From Verrucomicrobiia bacterium (lineage in GTDB: Bacteria > Verrucomicrobiota > Verrucomicrobiia > Limisphaerales > UBA8199), in NCBI GenBank assembly GCA_035946615.1, contig DASYZB010000105.1, forward strand, positions 124,001-188,000: 64,000 nt of DNA, written 5' to 3'. Below, in pieces: positions 45,048 to 52,281 of this stretch. A program made the translations under genes and the position numbers. Below the pieces are notes generated by a model that had not been told where the DNA came from, made no database searches, and saw only the letters and a program-made list of their open reading frames with translations. Each line of letters starts with the position of its first letter. Position 1 is the first letter of the stretch.

Positions 45048-45533
45048 ATGAAAAATTTCGGCTCTGTAACGCTCGGCGACCTCCTGTCCCCCGCGACGAT
45101 CAATTTGAACTTGAAAAGCCCCGACAGCGACGCCGTCCTGGGCGAGTTGGTCAACCAAATCCCGGACCTGGCGGCACAGCCGGATGCCCGCCAGACCCTC
45201 CTGCGCGCCCTTCACGAGCGGGAACAGTTGCACAGCACCGGCATCGGCGACGGCATCGCTCTGCCCCATGCCCGCAACGCCCTGGTTGGCCTTGTCGATC
45301 ATTCCGTTATCGTCTTTGGACGTCACCCCAATGGCATTCCCTACGGCGCAATCGATGCCGTGCCTGCCCGCCTGTTCTTCCTGCTCATTGCCCCCACCGT
45401 CACCCAGCACCTGGCCATCCTCGCCCGGCTCACCCGCCTCCTCCGCGACCCCCGCCTCCGGCAAAACCTGCTGACCGCAAACGACCCTCAACAGGTAATC
45501 ACCCTCATCCGCGACGCCGAAGCAAAAATGTAA
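45048..45533 (+). CDS. PTS EIIA (EIIA-Ntr/fructose type) protein
   Basis: 161 residues from ATG 45048; the open frame extends upstream into repeat DNA and is not coding there. The phosphorylated residue is H74 in GIGDGIALPHARN. VGLVDHSVIVFGRHPNGIPY and FFLLIAPTVTQHLAILARLT match the EIIA-Ntr/fructose domain. No EIIB, EIIC, EI or HPr gene is near, so a regulatory EIIA-Ntr role is more likely than sugar transport. In many bacteria that protein links nitrogen status to potassium and carbon control. Confidence 0.88.
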   Translation: MKNFGSVTLGDLLSPATINLNLKSPDSDAVLGELVNQIPDLAAQPDARQTLLRALHEREQLHSTGIGDGIALPHARNALVGLVDHSVIVFGRHPNGIPYGAIDAVPARLFFLLIAPTVTQHLAILARLTRLLRDPRLRQNLLTANDPQQVITLIRDAEAKM

Positions 45534-45868
45534 GCATGGAAATCTGAACGGAGAAAAAGTCGGGAATTTCCTTCCCGCTCAGAACAACCACTTCAGCGTC
45601 CTTAACCTCTCGGTTCACCAGCCACCCTGGAAGCGCCACCATTGGTCGCACCTTCACCGTTTCCCCAACAGCCTTTGACAGCATTGTCGCAAGCCACCTT
45701 GAGTTCCGTTTGGCCTTTCCCCTGCACGGTGGGCGCGAGAAACTTTTGCCGGGAACCCGGGTGTGTGTATGGCCCACGGACTGCTCCATTGAGCTTATTG
45801 TGTCGCGGCAGCCTGGTTTGTGGCTGCTTTTGGGACACTTCCGAGCGAGAAGCGAAACTTAACACCAC
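45505..45868 (-). pseudogene. NERD-like (nuclease-related domain) relic with frameshift
   Basis: Minus-strand frame one reads RGPYTHPGSRQKFLAPTVQG then loses sense. A second frame takes over exactly there as GKAKRNSRWLATMLSKAVGE, then KVRPMVALPGWLV and AEVVVLSGKEIPDFF. The joined product resembles the C-terminal half of a NERD domain (Q-A-xx-WL, VRPVxALPGWxV). One extra base in GGGGAAAGG explains the shift. The N-terminal half is missing. Coding remains overlap the end of the EIIA gene on the other strand. It is the main content of the 371-base gap 45534-45904. Confidence 0.5.
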
Positions 45869-45904
45869 AACGCTTCGCTTGAGGCATTAACACCAGCCGA
45901 ACTT

Positions 45905-47572
45905 ATGCGAGTGTACTCTCAGAAGTCCTGGGTATCTCTCAATCCCAGTGCCAGGAGAGCTTGTGCGCTGCTCCTCACCCATTTACTGGCGGTTTCTGCC
46001 TTCGGCCAGACGAATTGGCCCGGGGCTCTGGCCGTTCGCCAGGCCATCGACCTCAATGGAAACCGCTTAGCGGTCGATAGCTTTGACTCCTCCGATCCAA
46101 CCAAAAGCATCAATGGCCAGTACGATCCGGCAAAATACTCTGGTGACAATGGCGATGTCATGGCGCTCGGCGGCATTCTGAACAGCCTGAACACCGGTAC
46201 CGCCCAGATATATGGGCACGCATACACGCTCTCTGGCTCAAACACCATGGCAATTGGTCCGGGCGGCATTGGTGGCCATTCTTGGCTGGCCACCAACTCC
46301 GGCATTGAACCCGGCTGGTGGCTGCAAAGTGCAAATCCCAGCTTCCCCGCCACCTCATATCCGAACACCGCTGAATTTCTCACTGCGACAGGTGGAGTGT
46401 GGGTTTCCACTTCTCTCAGTAACTACACCACCGCCGCGACCACCACCACGTGGCCCGGGCCAATCAACACAAGCACGAATTATAATACAATGTCGGGCAC
46501 TACCGCGCCCCTGCCCGGTACTTACCTCTGGGTCACAAAAAGCGGAGCCATATATACGTGGGCAGTCAGCATTGCCAGCTACAATTATCCTGTTAGCAAT
46601 ACCGCGACAGTGTATTCAACCAACTCCTACGACTATATCCTCGTTGGCGCAACAGGTCCTTATACAAATTACTACACCGCAACTGACCTCTCTGGAACCA
46701 CTTATGTGACCGGTTCCAACGTCGTGTTGGCGCTGCCAAACGGGCTCAATATGAGCGGCGGCGACACCTTTACTGTGGGTCGGGGCGGCAATATCGTCGT
46801 TTATTCGGGGGGAACCAGTTGCACGATTGGCGGCAACGGGGTCCTCAATCAAGCCGGTTATGCTGCGGATTTCTTACTTTACGCCGCGCCTTCCGTCATG
46901 TCTCTTAACGTTTCCGGCAACGGTGGCTTTAGCGGCGTTTTGGTTGCACCCAATGCCAATGCCTCCATCAACGGTGGTGGGAGCAGTCTGACTGACTTTT
47001 ACGGTTCGCTCATGGTGAACTCCCTGACGCTGAACGGCTCCGTCTTCTTCCACTACGATGAGAGCCTGTCCTCCACCTCCTTCTCCTCTCCTTGGATTAC
47101 CACCCAACCTCAATCCCAGAACAAACTGGTGGGCCAGAATGCAACCTTCACCACGACCGTTGCCGGCCAGCAATCACTGAGTTTTCAGTGGTATTTCAGC
47201 CCAACCTCCACGGATCCCGGCGTGCCTGTGCCGGGGGCGACTAACAGCCAGTTAATTCTGACAAATTTAACTTTAGGAAGCCAGGGCTGGTACTGGGTGT
47301 GCATTACGAATCCTGTGGGCAGCGCCGTCAGCTCTAGCGCCATGCTCCACATCTATAGTTCTGCGGCGGGAATCCTCACACCTGCCTTTGGCCTGCCGGA
47401 CCAGTTTCAACTCGGGATGTCCGGGGTGCCCGGATTTCTCTATGTGCTCGAATCCTCAACCAACCTGACGAATTGGATTCCCATGGCTACCAACACCGCG
47501 CCCTCAGTTTTTATTCTACCCGCAGGCGAGTATTCAAATGAATTCTTTCGCTCCGTCTGGTTCCCGCAGTGA
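45905..47572 (+). CDS. Secreted protein with DUF7305-like region and Ig-like domain
   Basis: 555 residues; the signal peptide ends near LLAVSAFGQ. The first two thirds are Ser/Thr/Gly-rich beta structure. A right-handed-helix-like stretch (GGNIVVYSGGTSCTIGGNGV, VMSLNVSGNGGFSGVLVAPN, ASINGGGSSLTDFYGSLMVN) resembles the DUF7305 region of PilX-like proteins. An Ig-like domain follows at about 398-480 (ITTQPQSQNKLVGQNATFTT, SQGWYWVCITNPVGSAVSSS). The C-terminal 70 residues resemble the short end domain of many secreted proteins of this phylum (LESSTNLTNWIPMATNTAPS). Probably a surface or extracellular protein; function unknown. Confidence 0.72.
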   Translation: MRVYSQKSWVSLNPSARRACALLLTHLLAVSAFGQTNWPGALAVRQAIDLNGNRLAVDSFDSSDPTKSINGQYDPAKYSGDNGDVMALGGILNSLNTGTAQIYGHAYTLSGSNTMAIGPGGIGGHSWLATNSGIEPGWWLQSANPSFPATSYPNTAEFLTATGGVWVSTSLSNYTTAATTTTWPGPINTSTNYNTMSGTTAPLPGTYLWVTKSGAIYTWAVSIASYNYPVSNTATVYSTNSYDYILVGATGPYTNYYTATDLSGTTYVTGSNVVLALPNGLNMSGGDTFTVGRGGNIVVYSGGTSCTIGGNGVLNQAGYAADFLLYAAPSVMSLNVSGNGGFSGVLVAPNANASINGGGSSLTDFYGSLMVNSLTLNGSVFFHYDESLSSTSFSSPWITTQPQSQNKLVGQNATFTTTVAGQQSLSFQWYFSPTSTDPGVPVPGATNSQLILTNLTLGSQGWYWVCITNPVGSAVSSSAMLHIYSSAAGILTPAFGLPDQFQLGMSGVPGFLYVLESSTNLTNWIPMATNTAPSVFILPAGEYSNEFFRSVWFPQ

Positions 47573-47585
47573 GCCCCGGAGTTAC

Positions 47586-47612
47586 GGCGCGCGGAGCTGG
47601 CGGCGCCTTTTT
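47586..47612 (+). terminator. Candidate intrinsic terminator after Ig-like protein gene
   Basis: GGCGC at 47586-47590 and GCGCC at 47603-47607 can pair, followed at once by TTTTT. It lies 14 bases past the stop codon on the coding strand. The stem is short (five perfect pairs, 12-base loop), so the call is moderate. Confidence 0.4.
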
Positions 47613-48123
47613 CTTCGCGCTGTCTTTCCGACGGCGCCCCGGGCCAAAGTCTTTGCGCTCTGTCGATTTGGTCCCATCCCTCCCACTCGTCCGTGTCCGT
47701 CCTTGTCCGTCTTTGTTCTCCACTAGCCCCACTCTTCCTCATCCATCCATACTGCCCAAATTTTGGACGCCGCCCTCCTTCCCCCCCACATCCCGCCATC
47801 CGCCCCCTCCTCCTCACCTCCTCTGTTTTTCAGCCCTTTTTACAACAAACCCATTAGCCCGATCCTCTAAATATATTACAACATCTACTTAATCCGTACT
47901 GGTACATTAAATGCTAAAAATCCCCCGCCTGGTGGGCGTGCCATGCATCGAAAGGAGACCACCCACCTGGCCGACGGCTCAGCTCCAAGCGAAGCCCTTA
48001 TATGCAGACAGACACAGTCAGTCGCACCCATCCGGTGCCAGTCAGCCGGACCGCAAAAACTGTTGCCTTGGACTCCCCTTGTCCCGCCCCTGCTGCCATT
48101 CCTTTCAAAAAGAAAGACCAGTT
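47613..48123. other. Pyrimidine-rich intergenic stretch at left side of phage cassette
   Basis: About 510 bases without a convincing gene. From about 47680 to 47835 the + strand is strongly C/T-biased (runs like CCATCCCTCCCACTCGTCCG and CTCCTTCCCCCCCACATCCC). It then turns AT-rich near 47860-47915. A frame open from 47911 runs into the small terminase gene but has no protein-like composition before 48124. No integrase, att-like tRNA end or promoter was recognised. Confidence 0.5.
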
Positions 48124-48822
48124 ATGCCCCAAAACACCTCAGAACCCTCGGAACCTCAGACCCCGTGCGAACCCTCCCCTCCCGAGCCTCCAAGCGAAAT
48201 CCCGCTCCAGGGAAACAACTCCCAATCTCCAACTAACAGCCATCCCCCTCTTGCCGCTGCCCCGCTCGGCCCTGCCCACCATCGGCAAGGCGCCATCGCC
48301 CGGTTGCCTAAAGAAGTCCGATGGCGCATTAACCAAATGCTCGATGACGGCCTGGCCTACCGCCAAATCATTCAACGCCTCGGTGACCATGGCAAAGACC
48401 TCAACGACGACATGATCCACCGCTGGAAAACCGGCGGGTACCAGGATTACCTCCGCGAACAGCGCCTCCTCGACCAGTGCGCTGCCCGCCGCGATCGCGC
48501 CTTCGCTCTCTTGGCCCAAAACGGCCACATCCATGGCTTCCAGGCCACCCAGCAAATCGCCTCCGCCCAAATCTGCGAGGTCGTCGCTGAACTCGGCGGC
48601 GATATCCTCCGCGAAGCTCTCATCGCCAACCCGCTCAACTATTTCCGCATGCTCAACTCCTTCTCCCGCCTTACCAACGGCGGCCTCAAATGCGAACGCC
48701 ATTTGGCCGATGAACTCCTCCGCGCCCCGGACACCCAGCCCCTCGCCCCGGCGCCCTCCACTAAAAAAGGCATTTCCCCCGAATCTGTCGTCGAAATGCA
48801 GGACAAACTCAGCCTCATGTGA
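48124..48822 (+). CDS. Phage terminase small subunit-like protein (Mu-type, DUF3486-like)
   Basis: 232 residues from ATG 48124, preceded by AAAGAAAG. A Pro/Ser/Glu-rich first 50 residues leads to a helical DNA-binding-like domain at about 60-125 (IARLPKEVRWRINQMLDDGL, then YRQIIQRLGDHG and DDMIHRWKTGGYQDY). This resembles the small packaging subunit of Mu-like phages, which recognises the DNA end for the large terminase. The longer open frame to 47911 is rejected as non-coding. It is followed by the large terminase after 159 bases. Codons end almost always in C, unlike many genes in the window. Confidence 0.65.
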   Translation: MPQNTSEPSEPQTPCEPSPPEPPSEIPLQGNNSQSPTNSHPPLAAAPLGPAHHRQGAIARLPKEVRWRINQMLDDGLAYRQIIQRLGDHGKDLNDDMIHRWKTGGYQDYLREQRLLDQCAARRDRAFALLAQNGHIHGFQATQQIASAQICEVVAELGGDILREALIANPLNYFRMLNSFSRLTNGGLKCERHLADELLRAPDTQPLAPAPSTKKGISPESVVEMQDKLSLM

Positions 48823-48849
48823 ACAATTCAAAATCCAAAAATCATCCGC

Positions 48850-48912
48850 GCCTTTCCGCGAACCCTCCGCGCCTTTCCGCAGCTTTCCGCGGCTTTCCGC
48901 GCCTTTCCGCGG
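48850..48912. repeat. CTTTCCGC tandem repeat between terminase genes
   Basis: CTTTCCGC cores occur at 48852, 48873, 48883, 48893 and 48903, the last four with an exact 10-base period, with a related CCTCCGCG between the first two. The tract fills most of the 159-base gap between the terminase subunits and is flanked on both sides by AT-rich repeats. Confidence 0.8.
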
Positions 48913-48952
48913 CATTAATTAACTTCAAATTTTCCATCCGCACCTAGCCTTT

Positions 48953-48983
48953 AATCAAAAATCGCAATTCAAAATTCAAAAAT
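48953..48983. repeat. 31-bp AT-rich direct repeat, left copy
   Basis: The sequence begins AATCAAAAATCGCAATTC and ends AAATTCAAAAAT. It matches 51897-51927 at 30 of 31 positions (an A/G change). The large terminase ATG (48982) lies at its right end. A shorter related piece, CAATTCAAAATCCAAAAATC, is at 48824-48843. Confidence 0.85.
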
Positions 48984-50313
48984 GCTCTCCAAATATTTCT
49001 ACAAATCACAGCGCGACTGGATCAACGACGATTCCCCTCTCAAAATCTGCGTCAAGTCGCGCCAGACCGGCTTTTCTTATTGCAACTCCTATCGCCTCGT
49101 CCTGCTCGTCAGCGCCCAAAATGCCCGCCTTGACGCCTTCATCTCCTCACGCGATCAGTTCCAGGCCAAACTTCAGCTCGACGATTGCCGCAACTGGGCC
49201 GGCCTCATGAAAATTGGCTGCGACGATCGCGGCGAAATCCTCTTCGACCGCAACACCGATTCCTCCGCCTTTGTCCTCGAATTCGCCAATGGCCGCCGCA
49301 TCTATTCCCTCTCCTCCAATCCCAATGCCCTGGCCGGCAAACGCGGCCATGTCACCCTCGATGAATTTGCACTCCACCCCGACCAGCGCCTCCTCTACCG
49401 CGTCGCCAAACCCGTCACCACCTGGGGCGGACAACTCTCCATCATCTCCACCCATCGCGGCGCCAGCACCCTCTTGTGCCAGCTCGTGCGCGACGCAAAA
49501 AACGGCAACCCCATGGGCTGGAGCCTCCACGAGGTCCCTATCCAAAAAGCCATCGCCGAAGGCATCGTCGAACGCATCAACAAAAAAACTGGCCGCAACG
49601 AATCCCGCGACGCCTTCCTCTCACGCCTCCGCTCCGAATGCATCGATGAAGAACAGTGGCTCCAGGAATACTGCTGCGTCCCGGCCGATGAACAGGCCGC
49701 CTTCATCTCCCACGAAATGATCACCGCCTGCGAAGACCCCAACCTTCGCCTCCAGACCCTCCAGGAATTCCTCCAGGCCCCCTCTCTCCACACCCGGCCC
49801 GCCCCATCCTTTTACCTCGGCCTCGATGTCGCCCGCCACCATCACCTCTGTGTCATCGATCTCGGCGAAAAAACCGGCAACCTCGCCTGCGACCGCCTCC
49901 GCCTCGAACTCCATGGCCAAACCTTTACCCAAATCGAGTCTCAACTCTACCCTCTGCTCCAACTCCCCCAGCTCAAATATGCCTGCATCGACGAAACCGG
50001 CATGGGCATCCAATTGGCCGAGCGCGCCCGCGAGCATTTCGGCTCAAAAGTCGAGCCCGTCAACTTCACCGCTCCCAAAAAAGAAGAACTCGCCTTTGCC
50101 CTCCGCCGCGATTTCGAAGACCGCGCCCTGCGCATCCCTTGCGACCCTCAACTCCGCTCCGACCTGCGCGGCCTCAAAAAAGAAGTCTCCCCGGCCGGCC
50201 GCATCCGCTTCATCGGCGACTCCGACGACAGTCACTGCGACCGTACCTGGGCCAAAGCCCTCCGTCAGTACGCCGCCCGCCACCGCCACTCCGCAGGAGC
50301 CATGGTAATTTAA
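48982..50313 (+). CDS. Phage terminase large subunit (Mu gp28-like)
   Basis: 443 residues with both halves of a packaging motor. In the ATPase half, ICVKSRQTGFSYCNSYRLVL near 22 is the deviant Walker A usual in Mu gp28-like proteins, and HVTLDEFALHPD near 125 is Walker B with the catalytic Glu. The RNase H-like nuclease half has acidic residues in FYLGLDVARHHHLCVIDLGE near 274, ACIDETGMG near 334 and DDSHCDRTWAKAL near 415. All key residues are present, so the protein looks functional. It would cut and pump DNA into a procapsid through the portal. Third codon positions are strongly C. Confidence 0.82.
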   Translation: MLSKYFYKSQRDWINDDSPLKICVKSRQTGFSYCNSYRLVLLVSAQNARLDAFISSRDQFQAKLQLDDCRNWAGLMKIGCDDRGEILFDRNTDSSAFVLEFANGRRIYSLSSNPNALAGKRGHVTLDEFALHPDQRLLYRVAKPVTTWGGQLSIISTHRGASTLLCQLVRDAKNGNPMGWSLHEVPIQKAIAEGIVERINKKTGRNESRDAFLSRLRSECIDEEQWLQEYCCVPADEQAAFISHEMITACEDPNLRLQTLQEFLQAPSLHTRPAPSFYLGLDVARHHHLCVIDLGEKTGNLACDRLRLELHGQTFTQIESQLYPLLQLPQLKYACIDETGMGIQLAERAREHFGSKVEPVNFTAPKKEELAFALRRDFEDRALRIPCDPQLRSDLRGLKKEVSPAGRIRFIGDSDDSHCDRTWAKALRQYAARHRHSAGAMVI

Positions 50314-50456
50314 ATTTTTGATTTGCGATTTTAGATTTTAGAACACCGCACCCAAACCATTCCTGAACAGTCTTGTAAAAATCCAAACGAAAAACCAAGC
50401 AACAAGATGTAACAAAAGCACTCAACCAAAATCCAAAATCAAAAATCAAAAATCCT
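50311..50456. repeat. Inverted AT-rich repeats between terminase and portal genes
   Basis: 50311-50342 (TTTTTGATTTGCGATTTTAG core) begins at the terminase stop. 50425-50456 (CCAAAATCCAAAATCAAAAA) ends just before the portal ATG. The two are roughly reverse complements of each other, and both are relatives of the 31-bp repeat (shared TTTTTGATTT and GCGATTTT cores). No gene lies between them. Confidence 0.65.
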
Positions 50457-50457
50457 T

Positions 50458-51876
50458 ATGAACATTCTCGGCTTTAACATCTCCCGCGCCCATCGCTCCG
50501 CCCCAGCCCCAGCCCCTGCCCCTGCCCCTGCCCCAGCCCCAGCCCCAGCCGCCGCCCCCCAACCCCTCTCACCCGGCGCCGCCTGGTTCCAAGGCGATGA
50601 TGTTCGTCCCGGCCCCGGCCTTTCCAGCGCCTACGAACAAGTCGTCTGGGTCTATCGCGCTATTAACGTGTTGGCCGAACAAATCGCCAACATTCCCTTC
50701 GTCTTTTCTCACGGCGCCCGTGGCCGTGAATCCCTCATCACCTCAGGCCCGCTCATCGACTTCTACAATCACCCCCATCCTTTTCTCAATCGCTTTCAGT
50801 ATTGGGAATTGCGCGTCCTCTGGCTCATGCTCCGCGGCGAATCCGTCCGCATCCCCATTTACGTTGACCCCAACCCCGTTATCGCCGCCGGCGAAGGGCC
50901 TTTCCCGGACTCCGCCAACCCCATACCCGCCCACGGCTACCACGTCAAAACAAGCACATCGAAATTAAAGTCTGTCCTCATCCTCGACCCCGCTCGCTTT
51001 GAGCACATCGTCGAGAACCACATCCTCATCGGCTGGCGCTACCGCGCCGGCGCCAAAGCCCCTCTCGATTCCTTTGTCTTCTTCCCCGAAGAAGTCTGGT
51101 TCGAAAGACTCCCCAACCCCTTCGATTTCTGGCGCGGCCTTTCCCCTCTCTGGGTCGCTGACCTCGCCGTTCACACCGATTTCGCCGCCGCCTCCTTCAT
51201 GCGCGGCCTCATCGAGAATAACGCCGAAAGCGGCCTCATCTTCCGCTCCGATGCCCAGCTCTCCGATGACCAGCGCGAGCAAATCCGCGCCGCCCTCCGC
51301 ATCCGCAAACGCCGCGCCGGCTCCGCCGATGATCCTATCCTCCTCTGGGGCGTCAACGAAATCATCCAGCCCAGAATCTCCTCCGCTGACCTCCAGTTCC
51401 TCGAAAATCGCAAGCTCTCCCGTGCCGAAATCTGCGCCGCCTTCGGTGTCCCCGAAGAAATCCTCACCTCCACTGACAACTCCAAATACGATGTCATGCA
51501 AGGCGCCCGGCTCAACTTCATCGAAAACCGCGTCGCCCCTCTTTGCGCCAGGCTCCAGGCCGAAGAACAAGCCACCGTCAAAGCCATCGACCCTAAGGCC
51601 GTCGGCTGGTTCGACCTCGACAGCCTCCCCATCATGCAGAACGCTCGCCGCGAACGTATCGCCGCCGCCAAATCCGCCTTCGACATTGGCATCCCCTTCA
51701 ACGAACTCAATCGTGTTTTGGACCTCGGCTTCAAGTCCCTCCCCTGGGGTAACAATGGCTTTCTCCCGTCGAAGTACCACTCCCTTTCTTCGACCGGTCC
51801 CAACGGTGCCCAAACCCTTGCCGCTCCGGAAGACCTGCTCAAAGGCTGCGTCCCAATCCCACGTTCCAAAACCTAA
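50458..51876 (+). CDS. Phage portal protein (HK97-type)
   Basis: 472 residues. Residues about 13-33 are an Ala-Pro repeat written by GCCCCA/GCCCCT hexanucleotides at about 50500-50553. The portal domain follows: VVWVYRAINVLAEQIANIPF near 62, FLNRFQYWELRVLWLMLRGE near 104, and GLSPLWVADLAVHTDFAAAS near 227. ENRKLSRAEICAAFGVPEEI near 318 and the segment DNSKYDVMQGARLNFIENRV are classic. Portals form the dodecameric gate through which the terminase packs DNA. No protease, capsid or head-tail gene follows; the next gene encodes a host-like secreted protein. Confidence 0.85.
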   Translation: MNILGFNISRAHRSAPAPAPAPAPAPAPAPAAAPQPLSPGAAWFQGDDVRPGPGLSSAYEQVVWVYRAINVLAEQIANIPFVFSHGARGRESLITSGPLIDFYNHPHPFLNRFQYWELRVLWLMLRGESVRIPIYVDPNPVIAAGEGPFPDSANPIPAHGYHVKTSTSKLKSVLILDPARFEHIVENHILIGWRYRAGAKAPLDSFVFFPEEVWFERLPNPFDFWRGLSPLWVADLAVHTDFAAASFMRGLIENNAESGLIFRSDAQLSDDQREQIRAALRIRKRRAGSADDPILLWGVNEIIQPRISSADLQFLENRKLSRAEICAAFGVPEEILTSTDNSKYDVMQGARLNFIENRVAPLCARLQAEEQATVKAIDPKAVGWFDLDSLPIMQNARRERIAAAKSAFDIGIPFNELNRVLDLGFKSLPWGNNGFLPSKYHSLSSTGPNGAQTLAAPEDLLKGCVPIPRSKT

Positions 51877-51896
51877 AACCTCAACCACCATCTGAA

Positions 51897-51927
51897 AATC
51901 AAAAATCGCAATTCGAAATTCAAAAAT
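51897..51927. repeat. 31-bp AT-rich direct repeat, right copy
   Basis: 30 of 31 bases match 48953-48983, in the same orientation, 2.9 kb apart. It starts 21 bases after the portal stop. Together the copies bracket the large terminase and portal genes, but not the small terminase. Confidence 0.85.
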
Positions 51928-51990
51928 CTCCCCGTTCTTTGACATATTAAATTTCTGACTGCTGCAGCCCGAGGCGAACCCTTGCCGGGT

Positions 51991-52014
51991 GGGAGCGCGC
52001 GCCTTCGCGCTCCC
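51991..52014. other. Perfect 9-bp stem hairpin
   Basis: GGGAGCGCG and CGCGCTCCC pair perfectly around CGCCTT. No T-run follows on either strand, so it is more likely a small interspersed palindrome than an intrinsic terminator. Confidence 0.6.
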
Positions 52015-52281
52015 GCCCCGCAGGTCCTTCCAACCCATGGCCGGCGAGGCTCATGGCGCCAACCTGGTCGCATGACCGCGCAGACATCTTGGTCGCCCAG
52101 GCCTCTGGGCGCGCGCATATCAGAGCGGATGTTGCCTGTTTTAAGCGGGCTTAATTTTGTGATTGCGTTGGCGCAAAGGCCGACTAGAGTAATGCCCCAG
52201 AAAGCCGTTGCAGTTTTGATGCGGACCGGTTTCCGCAAAAAAATGGCTGAGTATTTTGCGAAAGAGTCAAAAATAAAAACC

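Larger units (their letters stand above)
51877..52281. other. Intergenic region at right side of phage cassette
   Basis: 405 bases holding the right copy of the 31-bp repeat (51897-51927), a strong hairpin (51991-52014) and the presumed promoter of the next secreted protein. A frame open from 51982 leads into that gene but reads like non-coding DNA until ATG 52282. There is no integrase or capsid fragment. Confidence 0.5.

Noticed and set aside
47911-48123. Upstream extension of the small terminase frame
   Set aside because: Composition is not protein-like (many Cys, Pro, Arg, His from pyrimidine-rich DNA), and ATG 48124 has a purine-rich ribosome-binding stretch.
48953-51927. attL/attR of an integrated prophage
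   Set aside because: The 31-bp repeats bracket only two of the three phage genes, have relatives inside the block, no integrase is present and no tRNA end is involved; simple integration sites do not fit.
51991-52014. Intrinsic terminator for the portal gene
   Set aside because: The stem is strong, but no T-run follows on either strand.
51982-52281. Hundred-codon extension of the large secreted protein
   Set aside because: It would put the signal peptide 100 residues inside the protein and runs across a hairpin; ATG 52282 gives a normal signal peptide.
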